Positions 1 to 11,345 of a stretch of DNA of 64,000 nt are shown here, piece after piece; the first letter of the stretch is position 1, and the number at the start of each line of letters is the position of its first letter. The notes below the pieces were generated by a model. It did no database searches, was not told the origin of the DNA, and saw nothing but the letters and a program-made list of their open reading frames with translations. A program made the position numbers and the translations under genes. The DNA comes from Carpediemonas membranifera. Its lineage: Eukaryota > Fornicata. The DNA is taken from contig JAHDYR010000021.1 of NCBI GenBank assembly GCA_019828565.1, positions 1 to 64,000 of the forward strand, given 5' to 3'.

Positions 1-3000
1 CCAGCGCAACGAGTTGGAACGCTATCGCCGGGAGATTGGCTTAATCGCGAGCGCTAGCTAGGCACTAGCGATCTAGGGGATGTGCCGACTGTAGCTCCCC
101 AGGCGGGTGAGTGGCAGAAATCAAAAATGTCATTTTCATAAGTCAATCAGTTGATGCATTTGGGGGACTCCGCGCCTCTGCGTATAGTATACTAGGAGCC
201 CTGGCGATTAAGCCAGACATTAGTCCGGGGCATCCCAGCTCGTGATTTCAGGGGCGACCACTTTCGAAAAATGGGCACGACCCAGCGCAACGAGTTGGAA
301 CGCTATCGCCGGGAGATTGGCTTAATCGCGAGCGCTAGCTAGGCACTAGCGATCTAGGGGATGTGCCGACTGTAGCTCCCCAGGCGGGTGAGTGGCAGAA
401 ATCAAAAATGTCATTTTCATAAGTCAATCAGTTGATGCATTTGGGGGGACTCCGCGCCTCTGCGTATAGTATACTAGGAGCCCTGGCGATTAAGCCAGAC
501 ATTAGTCCGGGGCATCCCAGCTCGTGATTTCAGGGGCGACCACTTTCGAAAATGGGCACGACCCAGCGCAACGAGTTGGAACGCTATCGCCGGGAGATTG
601 GCTTAATCGCGAGCGCTAGCTAGGCACTAGCGATCTAGGGGATGTGCCGACTGTAGCTCCCCAGGCGGGTGAGTGGCAGAAATCAAAAATGTCATTTTTC
701 ATAAGTCAATCAGTTGATGCATTTGGGGGACTCCGCGCCTCTGCGTATAGTATACTAGGAGCCCTGGCGATTAAGCCAGACATTAGTCCGGGGCATCCCA
801 GCTCGTGATTTCAGGGGCGACCACTTTCGAAAAAAATGGGCACGACCCAGCGCAACGAGTTGGAACGCTATCGCCGGGAGATTGGCTTAATCGCGAGCGC
901 TAGCTAGGCACTAGCGATCTAGGGGATGTGCCGACTGTAGCTCCCCAGGCGGGTGAGTGGCAGAAATCAAAAAAATGTCATTTTTCATAAGTCAATCAGT
1001 TGATGCATTTTGGGGGACTCCGCGCCTCTGCGTATAGTATACTAGGAGCCCCTGGCGATTAAGCCAGACATTAGTCCGGGGCATCCCAGCTCGTGATTTC
1101 AGGGGCGACCACTTTCGAAAAATGGGCACGACCCAGCGCAACGAGTTGGAACGCTATCGCCGGGAGATTGGCTTAATCGCGAGCGCTAGCTAGGCACTAG
1201 CGATCTAGGGGATGTGCCGACTGTAGCTCCCCAGGCGGGTGAGTGGCAGAAATCAAAATGTCATTTTTCATAAGTCAATCAGTTGATGCATTTGGGGGAC
1301 TCCGCGCCTCTGCGTATAGTATACTAGGAGCCCTGGCGATTAAGCCAGACATTAGTCCGGGGCATCCCAGCTCGTGATTTCAGGGGCGACCACTTTCGAA
1401 AAAAATGGGCACGACCCAGCGCAACGAGTTGGAACGCTATCGCCGGGAGATTGGCTTAATCGCGAGCGCTAGCTAGGCACTAGCGATCTAGGGGATGTGC
1501 CGACTGTAGCTCCCCAGGCGGGTGAGTGGCAGAAATCAAAAATGTCATTTTCATAAGTCAATCAGTTGATGCATTTGGGGGGACTCCGCGCCTCTGCGTA
1601 TAGTATACTAGGAGCCCTGGCGATTAAGCCAGACATTAGTCCGGGGCATCCCAGCTCGTGATTTCAGGGGCGACCACTTTCGAAAAAAATGGGCACGACC
1701 CAGCGCAACGAGTTGGAACGCTATCGCCGGGAGATTGGCTTAATCGCGAGCGCTAGCTAGGCACTAGCGATCTAGGGGATGTGCCGACTGTAGCTCCCCA
1801 GGCGGGTGAGTGGCAGAAATCAAAAAAATGTCATTTTTCATAAGTCAATCAGTTGATGCATTTGGGGGACTCCGCGCCTCTGCGTATAGTATACTAGGAG
1901 CCCTGGCGATTAAGCCAGACATTAGTCCGGGGCATCCCAGCTCGTGATTTCAGGGGCGACCACTTTCGAAAAAAATGGGCACGACCCAGCGCAACGAGTT
2001 GGAACGCTATCGCCGGGAGATTGGCTTAATCGCGAGCGCTAGCTAGGCACTAGCGATCTAGGGGATGTGCCGACTGTAGCTCCCCAGGCGGGTGAGTGGC
2101 AGAAATCAAAAAAATGTCATTTTTCATAAGTCAATCAGTTGATGCATTTGGGGGACTCCGCGCCTCTGCGTATAGTATACTAGGAGCCCTGGCGATTAAG
2201 CCAGACATTAGTCCGGGGCATCCCAGCTCGTGATTTCAGGGGCGACCACTTTCGAAAAAAATGGGCACGACCCAGCGCAACGAGTTGGAACGCTATCGCC
2301 GGGAGATTGGCTTAATCGCGAGCGCTAGCTAGGCACTAGCGATCTAGGGGATGTGCCGACTGTAGCTCCCCAGGCGGGTGAGTGGCAGAAATCAAAAAAA
2401 TGTCATTTTTCATAAGTCAATCAGTTGATGCATTTGGGGGACTCCGCGCCTCTGCGTATAGTATACTAGGAGCCCTGGCGATTAAGCCAGACATTAGTCC
2501 GGGGCATCCCAGCTCGTGATTTCAGGGGCGACCACTTTCGAAAAAAATGGGCACGACCCAGCGCAACGAGTTGGAACGCTATCGCCGGGAGATTGGCTTA
2601 ATCGCGAGCGCTAGCTAGGCACTAGCGATCTAGGGGATGTGCCGACTGTAGCTCCCCAGGCGGGTGAGTGGCAGAAATCAAAAATGTCATTTTTCATAAG
2701 TCAATCAGTTGATGCATTTTGGGGGACTCCGCGCCTCTGCGTATAGTATACTAGGAGCCCTGGCGATTAAGCCAGACATTAGTCCGGGGCATCCCAGCTC
2801 GTGATTTCAGGGGCGACCACTTTCGAAAAAAATGGGCACGACCCAGCGCAACGAGTTGGAACGCTATCGCCGGGAGATTGGCTTAATCGCGAGCGCTAGC
2901 TAGGCACTAGCGATCTAGGGGATGTGCCGACTGTAGCTCCCCAGGCGGGTGAGTGGCAGAAATCAAAAATGTCATTTTCATAAGTCAATCAGTTGATGCA

Positions 3001-6000
3001 TTTGGGGGGACTCCGCGCCTCTGCGTATAGTATACTAGGAGCCCTGGCGATTAAGCCAGACATTAGTCCGGGGCATCCCAGCTCGTGATTTCAGGGGCGA
3101 CCACTTTCGAAAAAAATGGGCACGACCCAGCGCAACGAGTTGGAACGCTATCGCCGGGAGATTGGCTTAATCGCGAGCGCTAGCTAGGCACTAGCGATCT
3201 AGGGGATGTGCCGACTGTAGCTCCCCAGGCGGGTGAGTGGCAGAAATCAAAAATGTCATTTTCATAAGTCAATCAGTTGATGCATTTGGGGGGACTCCGC
3301 GCCTCTGCGTATAGTATACTAGGAGCCCTGGCGATTAAGCCAGACATTAGTCCGGGGCATCCCAGCTCGTGATTTCAGGGGCGACCACTTTCGAAAAAAA
3401 TGGGCACGACCCAGCGCAACGAGTTGGAACGCTATCGCCGGGAGATTGGCTTAATCGCGAGCGCTAGCTGAGGCACTAGCGATCTAGGGGATGTGCCGAC
3501 TGTAGCTCCCCAGGCGGGTGAGTGGCAGAAATCAAAAATGTCATTTTCATAAGTCAATCAGTTGATGCATTTGGGGGACTCCGCGCCTCTGCGTATAGTA
3601 TACTAGGAGCCCTGGCGATTAAGCCAGACATTAGTCCGGGGCATCCCAGCTCGTGATTTCAGGGGCGACCACTTTCGAAAAAAATGGGCACGACCCAGCG
3701 CAACGAGTTGGAACGCTATCGCCGGGAGATTGGCTTAATCGCGAGCGCTAGCTAGGCACTAGCGATCTAGGGGATGTGCCGACTGTAGCTCCCCAGGCGG
3801 GTGAGTGGCAGAAATCAAAAAAATGTCATTTTTCATAAGTCAATCAGTTGATGCATTTGGGGGACTCCGCGCCTCTGCGTATAGTATACTAGGAGCCCTG
3901 GCGATTAAGCCAGACATTAGTCCGGGGCATCCCAGCTCGTGATTTCAGGGGCGACCACTTTCGAAAAAAATGGGCACGACCCAGCGCAACGAGTTGGAAC
4001 GCTATCGCCGGGAGATTGGCTTAATCGCGAGCGCTAGCTAGGCACTAGCGATCTAGGGGATGTGCCGACTGTAGCTCCCCAGGCGGGTGAGTGGCAGAAA
4101 TCAAAAAAATGTCATTTTTCATAAGTCAATCAGTTGATGCATTTGGGGGACTCCGCGCCTCTGCGTATAGTATACTAGGAGCCCTGGCGATTAAGCCAGA
4201 CATTAGTCCGGGGCATCCCAGCTCGTGATTTCAGGGGCGACCACTTTCGAAAAATGGGCACGACCCAGCGCAACGAGTTGGAACGCTATCGCCGGGAGAT
4301 TGGCTTAATCGCGAGCGCTAGCTAGGCACTAGCGATCTAGGGGATGTGCCGACTGTAGCTCCCCAGGCGGGTGAGTGGCAGAAATCAAAAAAATGTCATT
4401 TTCATAAGTCAATCAGTTGATGCATTTGGGGGGACTCCGCGCCTCTGCGTATAGTATACTAGGAGCCCTGGCGATTAAGCCAGACATTAGTCCGGGGCAT
4501 CCCAGCTCGTGATTTCAGGGGCGACCACTTTCGAAAAATGGGCACGACCCAGCGCAACGAGTTGGAACGCTATCGCCGGGAGATTGGCTTAATCGCGAGC
4601 GCTAGCTAGGCACTAGCGATCTAGGGGATGTGCCGACTGTAGCTCCCCAGGCGGGTGAGTGGCAGAAATCAAAAAAATGTCATTTTCATAAGTCAATCAG
4701 TTGATGCATTTGGGGGACTCCGCGCCTCTGCGTATAGTATACTAGGAGCCCTGGCGATTAAGCCAGACATTAGTCCGGGGCATCCCAGCTCGTGATTTCA
4801 GGGGCGACCACTTTCGAAAAATGGGCACGACCCAGCGCAACGAGTTGGAACGCTATCGCCGGGAGATTGGCTTAATCGCGAGCGCTAGCTAGGCACTAGC
4901 GATCTAGGGGATGTGCCGACTGTAGCTCCCCAGGCGGGTGAGTGGCAGAAATCAAAAAAATGTCATTTTTCATAAGTCAATCAGTTGATGCATTTGGGGG
5001 GACTCCGCGCCTCTGCGTATAGTATACTAGGAGCCCTGGCGATTAAGCCAGACATTAGTCCGGGGCATCCCAGCTCGTGATTTCAGGGGCGACCACTTTC
5101 GAAAAAAATGGGCACGACCCAGCGCAACGAGTTGGAACGCTATCGCCGGGAGATTGGCTTAATCGCGAGCGCTAGCTAGGCACTAGCGATCTAGGGGATG
5201 TGCCGACTGTAGCTCCCCAGGCGGGTGAGTGGCAGAAATCAAAAAAATGTCATTTTCATAAGTCAATCAGTTGATGCATTTGGGGGACTCCGCGCCTCTG
5301 CGTATAGTATACTAGGAGCCCCTGGCGATTAAGCCAGACATTAGTCCGGGGCATCCCAGCTCGTGATTTCAGGGGCGACCACTTTCGAAAAAAATGGGCA
5401 CGACCCAGCGCAACGAGTTGGAACGCTATCGCCGGGAGATTGGCTTAATCGCGAGCGCTAGCTAGGCACTAGCGATCTAGGGGATGTGCCGACTGTAGCT
5501 CCCCAGGCGGGTGAGTGGCAGAAATCAAAAAAATGTCATTTTTCATAAGTCAATCAGTTGATGCATTTGGGGGGGACTCCGCGCCTCTGCGTATAGTATA
5601 CTAGGAGCCCCTGGCGATTAAGCCAGACATTAGTCCGGGGCATCCCAGCTCGTGATTTCAGGGGCGACCACTTTCGAAAAATGGGCACGACCCAGCGCAA
5701 CGAGTTGGAACGCTATCGCCGGGAGATTGGCTTAATCGCGAGCGCTAGCTAGGCACTAGCGATCTAGGGGATGTGCCGACTGTAGCTCCCCAGGCGGGTG
5801 AGTGGCAGAAATCAAAAAAATGTCATTTTCATAAGTCAATCAGTTGATGCATTTGGGGGACTCCGCGCCTCTGCGTATAGTATACTAGGAGCCCTGGCGA
5901 TTAAGCCAGACATTAGTCCGGGGCATCCCAGCTCGTGATTTCAGGGGCGACCACTTTCGAAAAAAATGGGCACGACCCAGCGCAACGAGTTGGAACGCTA

Positions 6001-6749
6001 TCGCCGGGAGATTGGCTTAATCGCGAGCGCTAGCTAGGCACTAGCGATCTAGGGGATGTGCCGACTGTAGCTCCCCAGGCGGGTGAGTGGCAGAAATCAA
6101 AAAAATGTCATTTTTCATAAGTCAATCAGTTGATGCATTTGGGGGACTCCGCGCCTCTGCGTATAGTATACTAGGAGCCCTGGCGATTAAGCCAGACATT
6201 AGTCCGGGGCATCCCAGCTCGTGATTTCAGGGGCGACCACTTTCGAAAAATGGGCACGACCCAGCGCAACGAGTTGGAACGCTATCGCCGGGAGATTGGC
6301 TTAATCGCGAGCGCTAGCTAGGCACTAGCGATCTAGGGGATGTGCCGACTGTAGCTCCCCAGGCGGGTGAGTGGCAGAAATCAAAAATGTCATTTTCATA
6401 AGTCAATCAGTTGATGCATTTGGGGGGACTCCGCGCCTCTGCGTATAGTATACTAGGATCCCTGGCGATTAAGCCAGACATTAGTCCGGGGCATCCCAGC
6501 TCGTGATTTCAGGGGCGACCACTTTCGAAAAATGGGCACGACCCAGCGCAACGAGTTGGAACGCTATCGCCGGGAGATTGGCTTAATCGCGAGCGCTAGC
6601 TAGGCACTAGCGATCTAGGGGATGTGCCGACTGTAGCTCCCCAGGCGGGTGAGTGGCAGAAATCAAAAATGTCATTTTCATAAGACAATCAGTTGATGCA
6701 TTTGGGGGGACTCCGCGCCTCTGCGTATAGTATACTAGGAGCCCTGGCG
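1..6749. repeat. Satellite array, about 24 tandem units of ~285 bp
   Basis: The same unit recurs head to tail with starts near 2, 283, 564, 848, 1133 and so on to 6547; spacing is 281-289 bp, mean about 285. The final copy stops after about 200 bp at 6749. Units are almost identical; most variation is in homopolymer length (A tracts in the CGAAAA..TGGGC and TCAAAA..TGTC segments, a T tract, and the G tract before ACTCCGC). Each unit holds the hairpin CGCTAG-7nt-CTAGCG, the hairpin CTGGC-6nt-GCCAG and the 10-bp palindrome TAGTATACTA. No coding potential is visible. The array begins at the window edge, so its true length is unknown. It could be subtelomeric or pericentromeric satellite; no telomere motif is seen. 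Confidence 0.97.
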
Positions 6750-6953
6750 GTGATGGATGAGGTGGCTGAGTTGGTCGAGGATGCAGGCACCCTGAGACCC
6801 CAGTCATGCCAGGAGTTCACACCAGCCGACGTCGACCCGCGGACCCATGAAGCGTAACAAGTTTAAGAGAGGTGGTAATGGACAGGGCGCTGTTTGGACT
6901 CTCAACAACGTGGCATCAAGCACTTTAGGCGCTAATCAGTTGATTGTCAAACA
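6750..6953. other. Junction between satellite and first gene
   Basis: About 200 bp of unique sequence between the truncated last satellite unit and the Sec31 start codon. It presumably holds the Sec31 promoter. No gene or clear motif is seen. Confidence 0.5.
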
Positions 6954-9866
6954 ATGAAGGAAGGTTTCAGCGGCCCAGTGGCTATCCGAGTCCTCGAGGA
7001 TATTACAGACGACTTTGTATCCGAGAACAAGCTTGTTGTCAAGGAGCATGGTGGCAAAACCTATCATATTCCTCTTCAGATGAAGATGAACTCTCTCGTC
7101 TTCCTCAGCGACGAAAAGACTGTTGTCCTTGCTAGTGATGCCGAGCTTCACGTTTATGAGCTCGGTGGAAGCACTGAGACTGCCGAATACCTCGGTTCTT
7201 TCCCCCACGAGCACAAGGACAATGCTGTGATCGCTCATGGCGTTTACAACGGCGAGTCCTTCGTCGTCATCGGCAGTGGCCGCACCATCGATGTCTACAA
7301 GATCGGTACCAAGCTTCCCGATGCTCCCTACAAGACCTTCCAGCTCCCCGAGGGCCACGAGCTTTCTTCCCTCGCCTGGAACGAGAAGGCCGGCTTCATC
7401 ATTGGCGCAGGCCTCACCAACGGCAAGATCTTCGTGCTCGACCTGCGCGCCGCAGACAGTACCGCCAAGGTCTCCTTTTCCGCGGCCAGTGCCCCGATTA
7501 CTGCCATGCGCTGGAACCCCGCCGTCGCCACAATAATCGCCGCAACGACCGGCGACAACACCATCCGCTTCCATGATCTCCGTACGAAGACTGCGGACAA
7601 GACGATCGCTCAGCAGCAGACCCCCGAGCCGATCACGTCGCTCGACTGGAGCAGGGTCGACCCTCGCTTCCTCGCCGTGCTCGCGGGTACGGAGATCCAC
7701 CTCATGTTCAACAGCGACCTGACTGAGGTCAGAGCGGCCACAGCGATCGCCACGTGCGACTTGGTGACGATACTCGAAGGCCACCACTTTGTGGCCTTCT
7801 CCTCCTCGACCGGCCTCCTCGCCACATCCTCAAAGGACGAAATGGACATCCCGATCAGGTCAATCTACGACCCCGCCTCCAAGCCGATCATGCCCAACTA
7901 TACCCGCTCCGCCGCTGGCATCGTCGAGGGCGCCTCTCTGCCCGCAATCGCACCCGAGTCCGTCCCCGCCACCCCCGCCTGGCACCAGCCCCGGAAGGCA
8001 GGCATCGTCTTCGGCCCGTCTGGTGAGGTTGCCGCCGTCTTTGGCCGCACCCTCCGGATCGGGACCATGGAGGCGATCGAGGGCGTCCCGGCGATGGCCG
8101 CCGGTCTAATCGACTGCATCGAGCTCCCCGATGGGCAGCGCGCCGAGGTTGTCCGCCAGCGCGCGTCTGATGCGGAGGATGCGCTCTCCCGCCGCTTTTA
8201 CTCCGTCCTCACGGCCCTCGGGTCCGACAACGCCCGGGCCGAGATGATCAGCCTGCTCGGAGTCAACCCTGCTCCTATCCCTGCCGCAGGAACACCTGAA
8301 GCACCCGCTGTCGTCGTTCCCGAGCCGGAGGCTGAGCCCGTCGATGAGATGGACTTCTTTAACAGCGGCGACGCTGAGCTCACCAACGAGGAGGAGGCCA
8401 GCACGCCCGAATCCGCCATCACTCCAGTGGAGGTGGAGCCGGTGAAGGCCCCCTCCGAGCACAACATCGAGTGGGAGACGATCAGTGCGCTGCTCCACGC
8501 AGGCCGGATCCCCGAAGCCATCGACCTCTGCATCGCCGAGAATCGCCTGGCTGACGCGTTCTTCGTCGCCCGGTACGGCGGCAACGACCTCCTCGCCAAG
8601 GTCGAGGCCGCCTTCCTCGGGGCTCGGGGCCACCCCTGCCTGACCATGCTCCGCGCCGTCTCCGAGAACGACCTCCGCACCTATGTCTCCGAGAGCGCTC
8701 CTGCGTGCTGGACCGAGACCCTCGCCGCCATCCTCACGTACACCAAGGGTGTGGAGGAGGTACGCGGCCTTGCCGCCGCTCTCTTTGACAGAGTCCGTGA
8801 CGACTCGACCCTGGCCGAGGAAGACCGCATGCTCGCCATGCTCACCACCGCCATGTGCTCGGGCAGCGCTGACCTCGTCGCCGTGGCCCTCAAGCCGACC
8901 ATCCCTGGCTTCGACCCGAGCCTGATGTACGGTCTCGTCGAGCAGATCATCTTCTTCGCTAAGGCCCGCAGCGTCACTCTCACTGGCTCTGGCATCGCCG
9001 CTCGTACGCTTGAGAGGTTCGCTCGCGTACTCAAGGCAACGAACGCCGGTGAGGCTGCCGAGAAGGTCCTCGCCATCGCGGGAATCAGCAGCGCCGCCGC
9101 CACCGAGCCTCCTGCTAAGCCCGTCCAGCAGCCCCCGAAGCAGCCGGCCCGCACCGTGCCCGCGGCATCGACCTCGACCTTCCAGCCCGCGCCCGTGGCA
9201 TCTTTCCAGCCTGCTCCGGCCCCTGTTGGCAACCACTTCCAGCCAACCCCAGTCCCGTCGTACCAGCCGACCCCCACTACATTTACCCCGCCCGGAAACT
9301 TCACGCCGTCACCCAACGAGAACACGGGCCCCGCCGCCCCGCCGCCGCCTGCTCCCGTGCCAACGAAGCCCCGCGTCTCCCGTATCCAGGGCTTCGTACC
9401 CACGCCCGGCACGACCCCCGCTGCCCCAGTCGAAGAGTCGTTTGTGCCGGCGCCCGTCGCTGCCGCCGAGCCCGCGCCCATGGCTATGCCGATGCCTGTT
9501 GCCCCTGCCGCTCCCGTGCCCCAGCGCGAGCCGACACCAGCACCTACCCCCGCTCCAGTGACTCAGCCTGCGCCTGCTAAGGCACCCGTCGACCCTGCCC
9601 GCCAGGCGCTGCTCGGGCGGGTTGAGGCGGCCATGGCACAGTTCAAGAGCCACCCCGCCAGCACGAACGGCAATAACGTGGTCTGCCCTCTGACTGAGAC
9701 GCCCATCGCTGGTCTGACGGACGCAGACCTGGAGCGCGTTGAGCAGCTCATCCAGGCTGTCATGGGCGGTGACATCGAGAATGCAAAGAGCATCGCCTCG
9801 TCGCCGACGTTCAAGCTGCCCAAGAAGATCACTGTCGTTGCCTGGCTGCGGAATGCGAATCAGTAA
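6954..9866 (+). CDS. SEC31: Sec31-like COPII outer coat protein
   Basis: Predicted outer-coat subunit of COPII vesicles, which drives ER-to-Golgi transport with Sec13 at ER exit sites. The 970-residue product has an N-terminal beta-propeller-like region (about 1-330), then an acidic linker, then the helical ACE1-type segment around 500-560 (ALLHAGRIPEAIDLCIAENR), which is the best family match. A long Pro-rich stretch (about 720-880) follows, and a short helical C-terminus begins near RVEAAMAQFKSH. This order (propeller, alpha-solenoid, Pro-rich, helical tail) is that of Sec31; the size is slightly below that of yeast and human proteins. The start is the first ATG of the frame. The stop lies in AGTAAAT, matching the TAAA poly(A) motif seen at other genes here. 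The N-terminal WD repeats are divergent. Confidence 0.85.
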   Translation: MKEGFSGPVAIRVLEDITDDFVSENKLVVKEHGGKTYHIPLQMKMNSLVFLSDEKTVVLASDAELHVYELGGSTETAEYLGSFPHEHKDNAVIAHGVYNGESFVVIGSGRTIDVYKIGTKLPDAPYKTFQLPEGHELSSLAWNEKAGFIIGAGLTNGKIFVLDLRAADSTAKVSFSAASAPITAMRWNPAVATIIAATTGDNTIRFHDLRTKTADKTIAQQQTPEPITSLDWSRVDPRFLAVLAGTEIHLMFNSDLTEVRAATAIATCDLVTILEGHHFVAFSSSTGLLATSSKDEMDIPIRSIYDPASKPIMPNYTRSAAGIVEGASLPAIAPESVPATPAWHQPRKAGIVFGPSGEVAAVFGRTLRIGTMEAIEGVPAMAAGLIDCIELPDGQRAEVVRQRASDAEDALSRRFYSVLTALGSDNARAEMISLLGVNPAPIPAAGTPEAPAVVVPEPEAEPVDEMDFFNSGDAELTNEEEASTPESAITPVEVEPVKAPSEHNIEWETISALLHAGRIPEAIDLCIAENRLADAFFVARYGGNDLLAKVEAAFLGARGHPCLTMLRAVSENDLRTYVSESAPACWTETLAAILTYTKGVEEVRGLAAALFDRVRDDSTLAEEDRMLAMLTTAMCSGSADLVAVALKPTIPGFDPSLMYGLVEQIIFFAKARSVTLTGSGIAARTLERFARVLKATNAGEAAEKVLAIAGISSAAATEPPAKPVQQPPKQPARTVPAASTSTFQPAPVASFQPAPAPVGNHFQPTPVPSYQPTPTTFTPPGNFTPSPNENTGPAAPPPPAPVPTKPRVSRIQGFVPTPGTTPAAPVEESFVPAPVAAAEPAPMAMPMPVAPAAPVPQREPTPAPTPAPVTQPAPAKAPVDPARQALLGRVEAAMAQFKSHPASTNGNNVVCPLTETPIAGLTDADLERVEQLIQAVMGGDIENAKSIASSPTFKLPKKITVVAWLRNANQ

Positions 9867-10091
9867 ATGAATGATAAATGAATGACCACAGTCTTGTATA
9901 CCATGGCGCTGAGCAGGCTGGGCTCCGTCGCAGCTTTGAGTTCAAAGACCCCCTCAGCAGGTTGGGAGACAGATGCGGCTGGCTCTATACTGTGGTCATG
10001 ACATGGCGTGGTGTTTCGTCCGTAGCTGGGGTCGGCGGTCGGTGAGTCCCAGGTCAGAATTTGGCGTCCAGCGAATTAAGCGCTGGGAGCG

Positions 10092-10260
10092 ATGTGCAGC
10101 GCTAGTTCTTCTCCATCGACCATAAGAGATTCGTTTATCTCCGTATTCAGCGCCTCGCTCACCGCAACGGCCTCCATCGCCAGGGACATTCCCTCGTTGC
10201 CCAGCACGCCTACTTTAGGCACTTCAAGCAGAACATGCCTGCGTCCAGCGCACAGAGTTG
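10092..10260 (+). pseudogene. Relic of RCC1-like gene N-terminus
   Basis: A short stretch resembling the first ~55 residues of the RCC1-like gene at 11346. The opening frame (SPSTIRDSFISVFSASLTAT) switches frame near 10195 to give YFRHFKQNMPA, which matches RHFKQNMPAV in the intact paralogue on the minus strand at 36822-38384. After about 10260 no further homology is seen. About 100 bp of upstream sequence is also shared with the 11346 copy (a TCTATACTG block and a GTCAGAATTYGGC block), so promoter and gene start were duplicated together. I regard this as a decayed tandem duplicate. Confidence 0.65.
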
Positions 10261-10499
10261 ACGTTGGCAAGAATCGGGCCGACCTGAAACGACAGGCAAA
10301 CGACCCCCAAGCATGCAGGCGGGCCATCAGAACATGAGCATATACGCAGTGAACCATAATTATGGCGTCATTGCGGCAGACTCGGCCGACAAATGTGGCG
10401 TGCAGTTTATGTCAAGATCCAAACGACAATATGTCGTTTTCAGTCTCTCTCGGTCCTACAGTCTCATGAGTCATCCACAGAATACAGAATTGGTGTATT

Positions 10500-11146
10500 A
10501 TGGCCAAACTCCTGTCAAACAGCATTTTCCGGTCCACAACTACTGGAACGCGCGTTGCACTCTTCTTCCTCGCCCTCATTCCGCTTATCGGCATGGCTCT
10601 CAGCTACTCCGATAGAAGTGCACTTCCTCTTGCCAATCACCAGCCTGAGGTTATGCCCGATCACGTTCCGGAGGACCTCGAGCTCCTACCTTGAGCCCAT
10701 CGTGACCATCGTCGACGCCCTCGATGACTTGCTTGAACCGCTCGACGTCGACGCGCTCACCGAGCTCCTCGAGCCGCTTGACTTCGATATTTTTTGAGCA
10801 GCTCGAGTCGATTGTCGACGACGCCATCGATGACTTGATCGATCAACTTGACGACCTGATGCTGCGCAAGTTGATCAAGCCAATTGGCTTCCATGCTTTC
10901 CTTGACCAGCTGAACTCGATCAATGACGCGTTTGCTGAGTTGAACGAGTCGATCGAACAGCTTGACTTCAGTACCTATTTTGAGCAGGCCGAGTCGATAT
11001 TTGATGCGATTTGTGACTTGGTCGAGCAGCTTAACCTTGACGTGCTCAGCGAGTTGCTCGAGCCGATTGACTTCGATACTTTTTTTGAGCAGGTCGAGTC
11101 AATCGTCGACGATGGCGGCTTTTTTGAAGCCACGGAAACCCATTAA
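10500..11146 (+). pseudogene. Broken membrane-anchored acidic-repeat protein
   Basis: Three consecutive frames together describe one protein. The first (10500-10694) has a hydrophobic signal/anchor (VALFFLALIPLIGMAL). The second (from about 10695 to 10797) and third (to 11146) carry imperfect acidic amphipathic repeats of about 25-35 residues, built on LEPLDFDTFFEQVESIVDD-like units. The frame changes by one base near 10694 and again at the T6 run at 10790-10796. In the later repeat copy the same spot has a different T count, which supports an indel. I do not recognise the family. It may be a pseudogene, or a real gene with homopolymer errors in the assembly. A 31-nt GT..AG segment near 10666-10696 would restore the first junction, but its ends do not match the intron consensus here. 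Confidence 0.5.
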
Positions 11147-11345
11147 GCCCGTAAAGATCTGAAGACTGAGCATTGACTGCTGCCCGGCCTGGCCGAGTGA
11201 GCTGGCTCCACAATTTCCAACCTGTGGTTTGTGGCCCCTCCTGTTGATTTCTATACTGCTGGCGGACGAGCCATCGCGTCTGCTTCGTCGCGTCGGCGGT
11301 TGGTAAGTCAGAATTCGGCGGCCACAAAACCAAGCGTTGGGAGTG

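Noticed and set aside
1-6749. CRISPR array
   Set aside because: Whole ~285-bp units are repeated without short repeats separated by unique spacers, and the setting is eukaryotic.
6607-6807. 66-codon minus-strand ORF
   Set aside because: It straddles the satellite edge and has low-complexity composition; no support for coding.
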